DNA of 64,000 nt, taken from NCBI RefSeq assembly GCF_003387375.1, contig NZ_QUNG01000011.1, positions 44,045 to 108,044 on the forward strand, read 5' to 3'. Position 1 is the stretch's first letter, and each line of letters starts with the position of its first letter. A program made the translations under genes and the position numbers. Positions 46,259 to 55,773 of the stretch are shown here, one piece after another. The notes under the pieces were generated by a model. The model was given only the letters and a program-made list of their open reading frames with translations. It had not been told where the DNA came from and did no database searches. Source of the stretch: Marinomonas pollencensis (GTDB lineage: Bacteria; Pseudomonadota; Gammaproteobacteria; Pseudomonadales; Marinomonadaceae).

Positions 46259-47311
46259 TTATTTTACGGCCGCTATCTTTGGTGCGCGGGGTGGTGCGCA
46301 GGACTCTCTAACCACGATTTCTATGTCCAGAGGGGGTGGCGTTAGTACGTTTTCCCCATTCAGTTTGGCAACGAGGTATTTGGCTGCCAACATCCCGATT
46401 TGTTGTTGTGGGGTTCTTACTGTGGTGAGTCTTGGGGTGATATTAGAGGCCAACCACATATCATCAAAGCCAGTGATAGAAACATCATTAGGAATGTCTA
46501 TACCCATTGTTTTGCTTTCAAAAATGGCCCCGTAAGCAAAGGGTTCTGAGCCACAAATAATGGCGGTAGGCTGCTGCGAACGTGACATCAGCAAGCGAAA
46601 AGCATCTCGCCCTGCGTCTACGCCAAATTGTCTTTCTATTACATTGTCATCCGCTAAACTTAGGCCGCGTTTAGCCAGTGCGTGGCGCACACCTTGGAGG
46701 CGCTCGTAAGCTCGGTCGTTATTTTTAACTAAACCTGAAATCATGGCGAATTTTGTGTGCCCAAGGTCCATTAGGTAATTTGCAATGCTGCTGGCGGCAC
46801 TGTGATTATCAAAGCCTACGCAAGGGTGGACTTGGCTCGGGTCGATGGTCCAGGTCAGAACATAAGGGATGTTTTTTGCTTGGAGCAGGCGATAGATCTC
46901 TTCATCCCGTGAGTTACCGATCAGTAATAATGCATCGACACCATGGGAGATCATCTGGTGTATGTGTTCTTGTTCTTTGGCTGCGTCGTAGTTGTGCGAG
47001 GCGAGGATCAGGTTATAACCCGAGGTTGAGATGTGGTTTTGAAAGACTTCTATGGCTCGGCCAAATAAGCTGCTGTCTAATGATGGCATGATGCAGCCTA
47101 TCATTCGTGAACGTTTTGACGCTAGAGTTCGAGCCGCAGCATGAGGTACGTAGTTGAGTGTTTTTATTGCTGCCGAGATTTTTTGTTTACTGCGTTCACT
47201 GACCAATGCTGGGTCATTTAAATAGCGAGAGACTGTTACAGGCGCTACTCCGGCAGCAAGCGCAACATCACCCATGGTTGGATTATCAGTCTTAATTTTT
47301 TTTGTATTCAT
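46259..47311 (-). CDS. LacI-family transcriptional regulator, candidate betaine-cluster regulator
   Basis: A 350-residue LacI/GalR regulator. The HTH and hinge are at about 12-70 (T-M-G-D-V-A-L-A-A-G-V-A-P-V-T-V-S-R-Y-L, then Y-V-P-H-A-A-A-R-T-L-A hinge helix). The periplasmic-binding-like effector domain follows, with CIMPSLDSSLFG, HQMISHGVDALLLIGNSRDEE and VSITGFDDMWLA. It is GntR/GntH-like in form. Two LacI-type palindromes lie in the gbcA/dehydrogenase intergenic region, 3.5 to 3.7 kb away; no other LacI gene is in the window. The link is an inference. Confidence 0.88.
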   Translation of the reverse strand: MNTKKIKTDNPTMGDVALAAGVAPVTVSRYLNDPALVSERSKQKISAAIKTLNYVPHAAARTLASKRSRMIGCIMPSLDSSLFGRAIEVFQNHISTSGYNLILASHNYDAAKEQEHIHQMISHGVDALLLIGNSRDEEIYRLLQAKNIPYVLTWTIDPSQVHPCVGFDNHSAASSIANYLMDLGHTKFAMISGLVKNNDRAYERLQGVRHALAKRGLSLADDNVIERQFGVDAGRDAFRLLMSRSQQPTAIICGSEPFAYGAIFESKTMGIDIPNDVSITGFDDMWLASNITPRLTTVRTPQQQIGMLAAKYLVAKLNGENVLTPPPLDIEIVVRESCAPPRAPKIAAVK

Positions 47312-47750
47312 ACATCTCTCACCTCTAGCGCTCAGAATATCAAAACATGGGGTTAAAGTAGAGGCAATCTTAATGCCAAGCCCATAAAAATGTAATTAAA
47401 TTACAAAAATACACTGAGCTATTCTCTGCTTAAGTAATCCTAGGCAATTTAACTATACCCAGTTCTGGTGTGCTGTTTAAAACTCTGGAGCAATGGCTTT
47501 TTTATATGGCCGGTAATTTATGGACTTTGCTTTATGCTTAAGCAAGATGCGAATAACTTTTCTCTTCCTCAGGCATTAAGAAGAAGGTTTATTAAGGCGT
47601 GATGGTAGAAAAATCTTGGCGCCTTTTTAATCTTTACTATTCAATTGTCATTATCAGCTTGAGTGGGGGAATGCTTTCCCCCTTAATATCTGTTTTCTTT
47701 ATTATGTTTTATGGGTTTATCAACGACTCTTATTCCTTTTTAATTGCTCC
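47312..47750. other. Non-coding stretch between the LacI gene and gbcB
   Basis: About 440 bases, AT-rich. It holds the LacI promoter (leftward). No palindrome of the AAGCGCTT kind is present, so autoregulation through that site is not supported. No clear terminator for gbcB. Confidence 0.5.
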
Positions 47751-48899
47751 TTAAGCGTCTATCGTCACATCGCCAATTGGTCGTGAACAACAGGCGAGAA
47801 TATAGCCGGCGTCTATATCCGCTTGCGAGATGCCGCCGCTGTGGTTCATGGCGACCTCACCGCTGAGTTTTTTCACCTTGCAAGTACCACAAACGCCAAA
47901 GGTGCAGCCAGATGGAATATTCAATCCAGCGTCTTTTGAGGCCAATAAAATGGTTTGTTCAGGAGGAGCACTGTAGTGGTAATCGGACTGGGCAAAGTAA
48001 ATGTCTGTTACCCATTCTTGATCGTTTTTTGTCAATGCTTCACTGGTGGTGGACTCTGATGTTGTCGCTTGTGGGCCATGAAAGCTTTCTTCATAGTAAT
48101 TGTTCATCGCAAAACCTAATGAAAACAGCATAGATTTTACGGATTCCATAAACGCTTGCGGGCCACAACAATAGACTTCACGCTCCATAAAGTCTGGGGT
48201 CATTAGGCTTAACATGAGGGAGTTAAAACGCCCTTGATAGCCTGTCCATGGGGCATCTTGATCCGGTCCGCTGACCACAAATTTTAAGTTGAGGCCGGTA
48301 TCACGGCTGGCTATTTCTTCTAAGCGCCGACGAAAAAGGATCTCACTGGGGCGACGCGCACAATGAATATATGCCACATCAAGTGAGTCACCTCTGTCCC
48401 ACATGGCGGTTGTCATCGATATCATAGGGGTTGCGCCCGAACCTGCTGAGATAAACAAAAATTTCTTGTTGCTCAGGCTAGGGATATTTTGCCAAGGGGC
48501 ACTAAGTTGGCTTTTTATGTTTGTGAAGTTACCAGCTGGGCCTGTGGCTTGAAGGCGCATGCCTGGTTTTAAATGGTCCAGCATCCAGCGTGAGCCTATG
48601 CTATCAGCTTGGGCTTTGACCGTGAGCGTGATTAAGTGTGGGCGCGTTGGCGATGACGAAATCGTATAGGTTCGATACAAGATGTCTTCTTTTTCTGCCC
48701 CCTTGGCCGCGTTTACCGGCAACGCCAATGTTAAAAACTGTCCCGGTAAGAAGCGAAATAATGCCCCAGAAGGGGCACGAAACGAAAAACTTGCACAGTT
48801 TTGGGTTTCAGTAACCACTGAAACGCACTCTAAAGGCTCCTGGTCTGTCCAATACATGCCCTGCAATGTTTCTGCTTGTGAGTTAACGAGGTGGCTCAT
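47751..48899 (-). CDS. gbcB: Glycine betaine monooxygenase reductase subunit
   Basis: A 382-residue flavin/iron-sulfur reductase that feeds electrons to the Rieske subunit GbcA. Domains in order: FAD-binding (S-F-R-A-P-S-G-A-L-F and FLPGQFLTLALP near 35-60, then Y-R-T-Y-T-I-S-S-S-P), NAD-binding (FLFISAGSGATPMISM near 150, C-G-P-Q-A-F-M), and a C-terminal 2Fe-2S ferredoxin with IPSGCTFGVCGTCK and a final Cys. The start at 48899 is fixed by a strong AGGAGG; an upstream in-frame ATG at 48947 lacks it. It overlaps gbcA by 17 bases. Known family: GbcAB of Pseudomonas and BmoAB-like proteins. Confidence 0.88.
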   Translation of the reverse strand: MSHLVNSQAETLQGMYWTDQEPLECVSVVTETQNCASFSFRAPSGALFRFLPGQFLTLALPVNAAKGAEKEDILYRTYTISSSPTRPHLITLTVKAQADSIGSRWMLDHLKPGMRLQATGPAGNFTNIKSQLSAPWQNIPSLSNKKFLFISAGSGATPMISMTTAMWDRGDSLDVAYIHCARRPSEILFRRRLEEIASRDTGLNLKFVVSGPDQDAPWTGYQGRFNSLMLSLMTPDFMEREVYCCGPQAFMESVKSMLFSLGFAMNNYYEESFHGPQATTSESTTSEALTKNDQEWVTDIYFAQSDYHYSAPPEQTILLASKDAGLNIPSGCTFGVCGTCKVKKLSGEVAMNHSGGISQADIDAGYILACCSRPIGDVTIDA

Positions 48900-50202
48900 T
48901 GGTAACCTCCTGATCTGTGTCTGTATTGCTGGTATAGCGGGTGTCACTGCTGATAATCGTTGATGTTTGTGTGGCGCTTATTTCTGGGTGCAGTTCGGGA
49001 AGACGAGCAGATAGCTTGTCGCAATACCAATCGACAAAAGCGCAGACACTAATCTCATGCAGTGGTGAATAAGGCCCAGGCTTGAAAGCAGGGGAGTTGA
49101 CCCCTAGTTGGTTGTCTTCTACGACGCGGCGGTCTTCATTGTTGGTAGCGATCCATACTTCTGTTAGGTGTTTGAGGTCGTAATCGACTCCTTCTATGGC
49201 GTCTTTGTTCACCAGCCACTGGGTGACCAGCTCGGTTTCAGTGGGGCTGATTGGGGTAATCCTAAAAGTTAAACAGTAGTCTGGCAGAAAGTAGGCCCAG
49301 GTACTTGGGTAGTGAAATTTATTGCACACGCCTGCACTGTCTAGGGTGATATTGCCCAGTCGCTTATTAGGGATAGCAAACTCACCGTCCATGGTGAAGC
49401 TTTTTGTGCCTTTTACCAGCGGCATGCGAGACAGGCGGTATTGGCCGTCTTCTGCCACCATAAACTTGGCCGTTAAGCCCGCTGCTTCACACATGGCAAA
49501 ATGCTCTGCAATGTAGTCAGGGATATTGTCTTTGCCTAGGAAGGACACGCGTGGGTCCTCTGGAAAGGTGCGTGTCAGGCTTGGGTGGTTAGCAGAGCAG
49601 TGATAACACTCACGGTTGTTTTCCCATACGAGTTTCCAATTGCCTTTTTCAATAATGCGGGTCTCATAGGCCACTTTGGCATTTTTTAGGTCATGGGGGG
49701 CAAGGTAAGGGGTCGTTACGGCGGCAAAATCGTCAAAATCTGGGGTTTGATCTGCTAGACAAATATAAATCAGTCCAGCCAGATTGCGGCAATGCACTGG
49801 TGCGAGCCCATGATCTTGTGCATTAAAGTCAGGCCCCATGTCACGAGCCCACAATAAGGAACCGTCAAGTTCATAGGTCCATTGGTGATAAGGGCAGACT
49901 AATTTTGCGGCGCTGCCTTTGTTGGTTTTGCAAATAATAGAACCACGGTGACGGCAAGTATTATGAAAAGCGCGCACTTCTTGATCCGCCCCACGTACCA
50001 CAAGGATATTGTAGCTACCAAGGGTATAAGTAATAAAATCGCCGGCGTTAGGCAATTCACATTCTGAGGTAACAAACAGCCATTCTTTAAAGTAAAACGC
50101 CTCAAGGTCCTGCTGAAAGATTTCCGCATCAGTATAAAACGTTCTTTCTAGGGCGTGCTCAGGTTGGCGTTGGGCGAGTAGTGTCTTGGTTGTGTGGTAC
50201 AT
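48883..50202 (-). CDS. gbcA: Glycine betaine monooxygenase, Rieske oxygenase subunit
   Basis: A 439-residue Rieske non-heme iron oxygenase that demethylates glycine betaine to dimethylglycine plus formaldehyde. Rieske ligands are Cys83/His85 in NTCRHRGS and Cys103/His106 in CPYHQW. The mononuclear iron site includes W-E-N-N-R-E-C-Y-H-C-S-A-N-H-P (His201, His206). Length and the position next to its reductase and betaine transport genes support GbcA over carnitine or phthalate oxygenases. Divergent from the dehydrogenase at 51052 with an 850-base regulatory region between. Confidence 0.9.
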   Translation of the reverse strand: MYHTTKTLLAQRQPEHALERTFYTDAEIFQQDLEAFYFKEWLFVTSECELPNAGDFITYTLGSYNILVVRGADQEVRAFHNTCRHRGSIICKTNKGSAAKLVCPYHQWTYELDGSLLWARDMGPDFNAQDHGLAPVHCRNLAGLIYICLADQTPDFDDFAAVTTPYLAPHDLKNAKVAYETRIIEKGNWKLVWENNRECYHCSANHPSLTRTFPEDPRVSFLGKDNIPDYIAEHFAMCEAAGLTAKFMVAEDGQYRLSRMPLVKGTKSFTMDGEFAIPNKRLGNITLDSAGVCNKFHYPSTWAYFLPDYCLTFRITPISPTETELVTQWLVNKDAIEGVDYDLKHLTEVWIATNNEDRRVVEDNQLGVNSPAFKPGPYSPLHEISVCAFVDWYCDKLSARLPELHPEISATQTSTIISSDTRYTSNTDTDQEVTNEPPR

Positions 50203-50803
50203 GGGGCTGTTACTCCTTACTTAAGAGCGGGTGCTTATGTTGTGGTTTATGGCGGCACTCTCCTTGAGGTGTGACGTCGGCGGTTAAATCTACGGTTTAT
50301 ATTGGTGCTAATGTGCCTTAGTGGTGCGCAATCCTAATCGATGAAAGCGCAATCATATTGGCTACTTTTTGCACTCTATTTTAGGGGCTTCTTTGCTGTC
50401 AAGCGGTTTCACTTTGCGAGAAAGCTTTGTCCTGCCGATATGTCGTTTTTAGTTCATTTTCGCGAATTATCTGTTTGTTTATAATATTGACCAGTTGTGA
50501 AGTTTTAATTTTTCACACAGATTTTTATAAGTTGGAATAGAAATTGCTATGTTTATATTCAATCAATCTCTATAACGCTTCAGTTTAGAAGGTTAATTGC
50601 AGCTAACAAGCTAATAGGTGTTTTTTATGCATTTTGTTGGTGCGAAATGCTTAGTTATAGTGCAATGTGATTGTGTGTTTTTCTTCTGGAAGGCTTATAA
50701 ACATTGGCTTCAAGAGAAAATCAAAGTATTTCATAGGGTTATATTTTTTTTGTAATTTATACTTGTCATAAAATGTAATCTTGTGTAGGTTTTAATTAAC
50801 AAC

Positions 50804-50817
50804 TGAAAGCGCTTCCA
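50804..50817. promoter_or_regulatory. LacI-type operator palindrome, copy 1
   Basis: TGAAAGCGCTTCCA, an imperfect palindrome around the central GC that LacI-family regulators recognise. Its reverse complement is exactly the second copy at 50967. Confidence 0.7.
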
Positions 50818-50966
50818 TAAAAATGGTAAGAAAAAATCGCTTTTAGTTATTAAAGAGAAAGTTAAAAAATAGGATGTTTTAAAATAGTCTGATGTTGGGT
50901 GGCGATAAAAATTATATTGCGACTTGTCAGAGCTAAGGGTCAGCTTCTTTTTTATTTTAAATATAA

Positions 50967-50980
50967 TGGAAGCGCTTTCA
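50967..50980. promoter_or_regulatory. LacI-type operator palindrome, copy 2
   Basis: TGGAAGCGCTTTCA, about 70 bases before the dehydrogenase start. Centres of the two copies are 163 bases apart, about 15.5 helical turns. Confidence 0.72.
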
Positions 50981-51051
50981 TTTTTACCTAATTAGTTATG
51001 TCTAATTAATATGTAGCCAACGTTGTTGTTGATAGGAATCAGGAGATATAT

Positions 51052-53475
51052 ATGAAATCGCATTATAAAGTCGTTGTAATCGGTGGTGGTATCGGAGGCT
51101 GTAGTACTCTCTATCATTTGACGAAAGAGGGCTGGACAGACGTTGTTTTGGTTGAGCGTAACGAACTGACGTCCGGAACGACTTGGCATTCTGCTGCGCA
51201 GGTAACTAACTTTGGTGCGGTGCAAACTATGGTGGGTTTGAAGAGCCATAGTATCAAGCTTTACAAAGAGTTGGCGGCTGACCCTGAAAACCCTATCAAC
51301 TACCATCACGCTTCAGGTGGTATTCGTTTGGCCTCTACTCAAGAACACCTAGATGGTTATAACCATTTTATTTCCTTAGCTAAGGGCATGGGTGTTGATT
51401 TTGAAATGATTGATGCGGCTGAGTGTGCAAAACGCCACCCACTTATTGAAACTCATGAATTATTGGGCGGTCTTTGGGATCCATTAGATGGTGACATCGA
51501 CCCGGCGCAGCTAACTCAAGCATTGGCGCGAGCAGCTCGTAAAGCAGGGGCAGAAATTTATCGCCACAACCCAGTAGAAAACATTTACCAAAAGCCAAAT
51601 GGCGAATGGGTTGTGCAAACAAAAAATGGTGACATCACCTGTGAAAAAGTCGTTAACGCCGGTGGTTACCGAGTCAATGAAATCGGTGACATGCTGGGCA
51701 TTAAATACCCAGTTATTTCCATGGAGCATATGTACTTCTTGACTGAAGGCATCCCTGAAATTGCCGATTTTGGTAAGCGTGTTCCACTGTTGCGCGACCC
51801 GCTAGATGATTTCTATAGCCGCCAAGAAAAAGACGGTTTGTTGGTCGGTATTTATGAGCAGCGTTGTAAAACATGGGGCATGGACGGCATCGACCCTAAC
51901 TTTGTTAACGCACTTTGTCCTGATGACCTAGATCGCTGTCTAGATAATATGGAGCGCGTTTTCAAACGTATGCCTTGTTTAGAAAGAACTGGCATTCGCA
52001 GCATTATCAATGGTCCTATCACCTATTCTGCCGATGGTAACCCTCTGGTTGGTAAGACACCTGGCTTTGATAACCTTTACTCTATTATCGGTCTACGTGC
52101 TGGTTTGGGTGAGGGCGGTGGTCACGGTAAGATCCTGGCTGAAATCATGGTTCATGGTGAATCAGAGTGGGATACGTGGGCTCTGGATCCAGCACGATTC
52201 ACACGTCATGCGAACACTGAGTTTACCGCCCGCAAAGCGGTGGAAGACTATCAAAATGAATTCCGTTTCCATATGCCGCATGAGTTCCGTCCGGCGGGCC
52301 GCCTAGCAAAAACAACGCCTATTTATCCTGTGCTTAAAGCACAAAATGCTGAGTTTGGTGTGGTTAATGGTTGGGAACGTGCGATGTTCTTTAAACCTGA
52401 TGCAGACTTCGAGTTCAAACACAGCTTCCGTTTCACGGACACTGACAAAATCGTCGCTGCTGAAATCAAAGCCGTTCACGAAGGTGTGGGCATGATGGAA
52501 GTCAGTGGTTTCAACCGTTATGAAATCAAAGGCCCGAAAGCGGCAGAATGGTTGGATAGCTTAATGTGTTCTAACGTGCCGAAAAAAGTCGGCCGTGTAG
52601 GTTTGTGTTACTTCCTTACTGGTAAAGGCAATGTGGCGGGCGAAGCGACATTGGCGAAACTGGCGGATGATACTTTCTGGTACGGTTCTGCTGCCGCATC
52701 TGAATACCACGATATGGATTGGTTACGCACTCGCTTGCCGAAGGATGGCAGTGTGGTAATTACGCCAATGACCAATACTCACACTATTTTGGTGGTATCA
52801 GGTCCTAAGTCCCGTGATCTGTTGGCGTCTTTGTCACCACGTACCGATTGGTCCAACAAGGCTTTCCCTTGGTTGACCGCGAAACCTGTGTTTATTGAGC
52901 ATGCTGAAGTATTGGCAATGCGAGTAAGTTTTAACGGTGAGCTAGGTTGGGAATTGCATGTTCCTAATGAGCAATTGTTCCTTGTTCACTCTTTGTTAGA
53001 TGAGGCTGGCAAAGGCTTTGGCCTTGTACCGTTCGGTATGCTAGCAACAGAATCCATGCGTCTTGAGAAGAGCTACCGTCATTGGAAAGCCGATTTGATC
53101 ACTGAATTCGACCCCTTTGAAAGTTCACTAGACCGCTTTATCAACATGGATAAAGAAAGCTTCCCTGGTAAAGAAGCGCTACTTGCAAAAGCAGGACAAC
53201 CAGCACGTAAGAAGTTTGTCACTATGACTGTGGATTGCGAAATCGCACCGGCTCATCCAGGAGACTCAATCTGTCTTGATGGTAAGGTGATCGGTACTGT
53301 GACGTCTGCAGGCTACGGTCATCGTGTTAATAAGAACATAGTGATGGGTTTTGTTGATCCTGCTTATGCCAAGGAAGGGTGTGAATTCGATGTGGAGATC
53401 ATCGGCAAACCGTATCCTGCGACAGTCGTTTCTGACTCGTTATTCGACCCAGAAAACGTGTGCGTAAGATCCTAA
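51052..53475 (+). CDS. Dimethylglycine/sarcosine dehydrogenase-like FAD protein with GcvT domain
   Basis: An 807-residue flavoprotein of the mammalian DMGDH/SARDH type. Residues 7-16 form the dinucleotide site (VVVIGGGIGG) and His46 in SGTTWHSA corresponds to the histidine that holds FAD covalently in DMGDH. The DAO domain runs to about 400, and a GcvT/aminomethyl-transferase fold fills about 430-800, where tetrahydrofolate takes the methylene group. In this family electrons go to ETF, and the etf genes are in the same cluster. Dimethylglycine is the likely substrate because GbcAB make it; sarcosine is the alternative. Transcribed away from gbcA with RBS AGGAG. Confidence 0.87.
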   Translation: MKSHYKVVVIGGGIGGCSTLYHLTKEGWTDVVLVERNELTSGTTWHSAAQVTNFGAVQTMVGLKSHSIKLYKELAADPENPINYHHASGGIRLASTQEHLDGYNHFISLAKGMGVDFEMIDAAECAKRHPLIETHELLGGLWDPLDGDIDPAQLTQALARAARKAGAEIYRHNPVENIYQKPNGEWVVQTKNGDITCEKVVNAGGYRVNEIGDMLGIKYPVISMEHMYFLTEGIPEIADFGKRVPLLRDPLDDFYSRQEKDGLLVGIYEQRCKTWGMDGIDPNFVNALCPDDLDRCLDNMERVFKRMPCLERTGIRSIINGPITYSADGNPLVGKTPGFDNLYSIIGLRAGLGEGGGHGKILAEIMVHGESEWDTWALDPARFTRHANTEFTARKAVEDYQNEFRFHMPHEFRPAGRLAKTTPIYPVLKAQNAEFGVVNGWERAMFFKPDADFEFKHSFRFTDTDKIVAAEIKAVHEGVGMMEVSGFNRYEIKGPKAAEWLDSLMCSNVPKKVGRVGLCYFLTGKGNVAGEATLAKLADDTFWYGSAAASEYHDMDWLRTRLPKDGSVVITPMTNTHTILVVSGPKSRDLLASLSPRTDWSNKAFPWLTAKPVFIEHAEVLAMRVSFNGELGWELHVPNEQLFLVHSLLDEAGKGFGLVPFGMLATESMRLEKSYRHWKADLITEFDPFESSLDRFINMDKESFPGKEALLAKAGQPARKKFVTMTVDCEIAPAHPGDSICLDGKVIGTVTSAGYGHRVNKNIVMGFVDPAYAKEGCEFDVEIIGKPYPATVVSDSLFDPENVCVRS

Positions 53476-53521
53476 GAATAAGTTGTATTAAATAAACAAC
53501 AAATAAGCAAAAGGAAAGACG

Positions 53522-54475
53522 ATGAATACGATTAAAACAATGACCGTTGCGGCGGTGCTGAGCTTTAACGGCGTCGTAGCGCAGGCCGCCGATGTAACCA
53601 TTGGCGTGCCTAGCTGGCCTTCAGCGGCTGCAACCGCTTACATTCTTAAAACCGTAATGGAAGACAACCTAGGCTTGGATGTCGCAATGCAAAGCGGCTC
53701 TAACGCGGTTATTTTTGAGGCCATGGACAGAGGTTCCATGGATGTGCACCCAGAGGTTTGGTTGCCAAATCAGCAGAATTTATATCAAAAATACGTAGTA
53801 GAGCGCGGTACTGTGTTGCAAAACATGCACGGTGTCGAAGCGATACAAGGCGTTTGTGTCACCAAAGCAACGTCTGAAAAGTATGGTATTAAATCCATTT
53901 ACGACCTTACTGACCCAGATAAATCTGTGCTCTTTGATAGCGATGGTGATGGCGTAGGCAATATGTGGGCTGGCCAGCCTGGTGCGGCTTCAACCATCGT
54001 TGAAAAGATCAGAGCCAAGAGTTACGGCTACGATCAAACCATGGAAATGGATGAGAGCGATATGCCGATTAACTGGGCCGCGTTGGATGCTTCAGTGAAG
54101 TCTAAGAAACCTTACGCTTTCTCATGTTACACACCGCATTATGTGTTCTCTCTTTATGACTTGGTGTTTTTAACTGAGCCTGCTCATAACGATAAAACTT
54201 GGAAGGTTTTGCAGCCAACTGATGATCCAGATTGGTTGTCTAAGTCAAATGCAGACAGTGCTTGGCCGGTAGCGAATTTCTATGTGGATTACGCTAAATC
54301 CTTGCAAACTCGACACCCTGAAGCGGCTTCTTTGCTGAAAAACTTTCAGCTATCTGCTGATATCGTGAGTGGCTTGAGTTATGCCATGGTGGTTGAGAAG
54401 AAAGCGCCAGAAGACGTGGCTCATGAATGGGTCGAGTCCCATAGCACACTGGTTGAATCTTGGTTAGGACACTAG
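53522..54475 (+). CDS. Glycine betaine/choline-type ABC binding protein (OpuAC/ProX-like), first copy
   Basis: A 317-residue exported protein with signal peptide ending VVAQAA. The OpuAC fold is shown by VTIGVPSWPSAAATAYILKTVME and VHPEVWLPNQQNLYQK, and Trp/Tyr residues that build an aromatic cage for quaternary ammonium are frequent (W-P-S, E-V-W-L, Y-Q-K-Y, W-A-G). A second gene of the same length and very similar sequence follows, so this is a tandem duplicate. It supplies betaine, dimethylglycine or choline to the ATPase and permease downstream. Confidence 0.88.
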   Translation: MNTIKTMTVAAVLSFNGVVAQAADVTIGVPSWPSAAATAYILKTVMEDNLGLDVAMQSGSNAVIFEAMDRGSMDVHPEVWLPNQQNLYQKYVVERGTVLQNMHGVEAIQGVCVTKATSEKYGIKSIYDLTDPDKSVLFDSDGDGVGNMWAGQPGAASTIVEKIRAKSYGYDQTMEMDESDMPINWAALDASVKSKKPYAFSCYTPHYVFSLYDLVFLTEPAHNDKTWKVLQPTDDPDWLSKSNADSAWPVANFYVDYAKSLQTRHPEAASLLKNFQLSADIVSGLSYAMVVEKKAPEDVAHEWVESHSTLVESWLGH

Positions 54476-54531
54476 CCGATATGGCTTTGGTTGTCCTTCA
54501 TTAAGCTGCGTCATTGGCTTAGTGATGATGT

Positions 54532-54577
54532 CGGCACACTTTACGCTCGGCTAGGTGTATCAGTGTTAAGTGTGCCG
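54532..54577 (+). repeat. Inverted repeat between the two binding-protein genes
   Basis: CGGCACACTT and AAGTGTGCCG form a 10-bp stem with a 26-base loop, flanked by TGATGA and TCATCA arms that extend it. A transcript stabiliser or attenuator between the first copy and the rest of the operon is plausible. Confidence 0.5.
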
Positions 54578-54666
54578 CTCATCATAATGCAGGGATAACC
54601 CATGGCTGGCGTATAAATATGTTGGTGATGTGGGCTCCAAACGATACGGGAAAAGAAGGAAAACGA

Positions 54667-55620
54667 ATGAAAGTGATTAAAACAATGTCCATTGCCGCAG
54701 CCATTGGCCTTAATGGTGTCACAGCTTATGCTGCTGATATGACAATAGGGGTTCCTGGTTGGCCTTCAGGTGCAGCAACAGCCTACATCTTGAAGACGGT
54801 TATGGAAGAGAATCTAGGTCTGGAAGTGTCCATGCAAAGTGGCACTAACGCGGTTATTTTTGAAGCGATGGACCGTGGAACGATTGATGTACACCCACAA
54901 GTTTGGCTACCTAATCAAAATAATTTATACCAAAAATATGTGACAGAAAGAGGCACTGTGCTGCAGAACGATCACGGTGTCATTGCAAACCAAGGGATCT
55001 GTGTTACCAAAGAAACCTCGGAAAAATACAACATCAAATCGATTTATGATCTGACTGATCCAGACAAGTCCGTGCTGTTTGATACCAATGGAAACGGCCT
55101 TGGAGAAATGTGGATCGGTGAGCCTGGCGCGGCCTCAACCGTGGTTGAGCGAGTAAGAGCGAAGAGTTATGGCTATAACCACACCATGGAGCTGGTTTCT
55201 ACGGATACGCCAATTAACTGGGCGGCTTTGGAAGTAGCGGTAAAAGCCCATAAGCCATACGCCTTTTTTTGTTACACACCCCATTATGTGTTTTCGCTCT
55301 ATGACTTAGTGTTCTTAGAAGAACCTGCGCACAACAAAGACACTTGGAAAACCTTGCAACCAACCGATGACCCAGATTGGTTAGAAAAGTCTAACGCAGA
55401 CAGTGCTTGGTCAGAAGCGCGTTTGTACGTGGATTATTCCTCCTCCTTGCAAGAAAGACATCCTGAAGCGGGCATGATCCTCAAGAACTTCAAAATCAAT
55501 GCCAAGATCATCAGTGATTTGAGTTATGCCATGGTGGTTGATAAGAGAAATCCAGAAGAGCTTGCTCAGGAATGGGTTACAGAGCATAGCGACTTAGTCG
55601 AGTCATGGCTGGGGCAATAA
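54667..55620 (+). CDS. Glycine betaine/choline-type ABC binding protein, second copy
   Basis: A 317-residue paralogue of the preceding protein, with a signal peptide ending TAYAA. Most residues are identical by eye, including VHPQVWLPNQNNLYQKY, P-I-N-W-A-A-L and FCYTPHYVFSLYDLVFL. Differences cluster in a few loops (M-H-G-V-E-A versus D-H-G-V-I-A), which could change affinity or substrate. The ATG at 54667 (AGAAGGAAAACGA upstream) is preferred over a TTG at 54619. Confidence 0.88.
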   Translation: MKVIKTMSIAAAIGLNGVTAYAADMTIGVPGWPSGAATAYILKTVMEENLGLEVSMQSGTNAVIFEAMDRGTIDVHPQVWLPNQNNLYQKYVTERGTVLQNDHGVIANQGICVTKETSEKYNIKSIYDLTDPDKSVLFDTNGNGLGEMWIGEPGAASTVVERVRAKSYGYNHTMELVSTDTPINWAALEVAVKAHKPYAFFCYTPHYVFSLYDLVFLEEPAHNKDTWKTLQPTDDPDWLEKSNADSAWSEARLYVDYSSSLQERHPEAGMILKNFKINAKIISDLSYAMVVDKRNPEELAQEWVTEHSDLVESWLGQ

Positions 55621-55773
55621 TCGAGCACGGTGTCTTGGTGATCAATCGGTCATCAAGACGATACGAGTAAGAAATGGTTGCTAATGATGGCCAACACTTC
55701 AAAGCGTAGCTGGGGTGTGGCGAGTACCACAAGCAGATTAGATTCCTGAAAAAATGGGAGTGGAGAATTCAGC

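Larger units (their letters stand above)
50203..51051. other. Long divergent control region of the betaine locus
   Basis: About 850 AT-rich bases without a gene between gbcA (leftward) and the dehydrogenase (rightward). It holds two matching LacI-type palindromes (50804-50817 and 50967-50980) and a weaker 11-of-14 match (TGAAAGCGCAATCA at 50342-50355) near the gbcA start. The size allows two promoters and looping between operators. No riboswitch fold could be recognised. Confidence 0.7.

Noticed and set aside
50203..51051. Glycine or other riboswitch before the dehydrogenase
   Set aside because: No tandem aptamer-like conserved blocks or expression platform hairpin could be found; the palindromes are better explained as protein operators.
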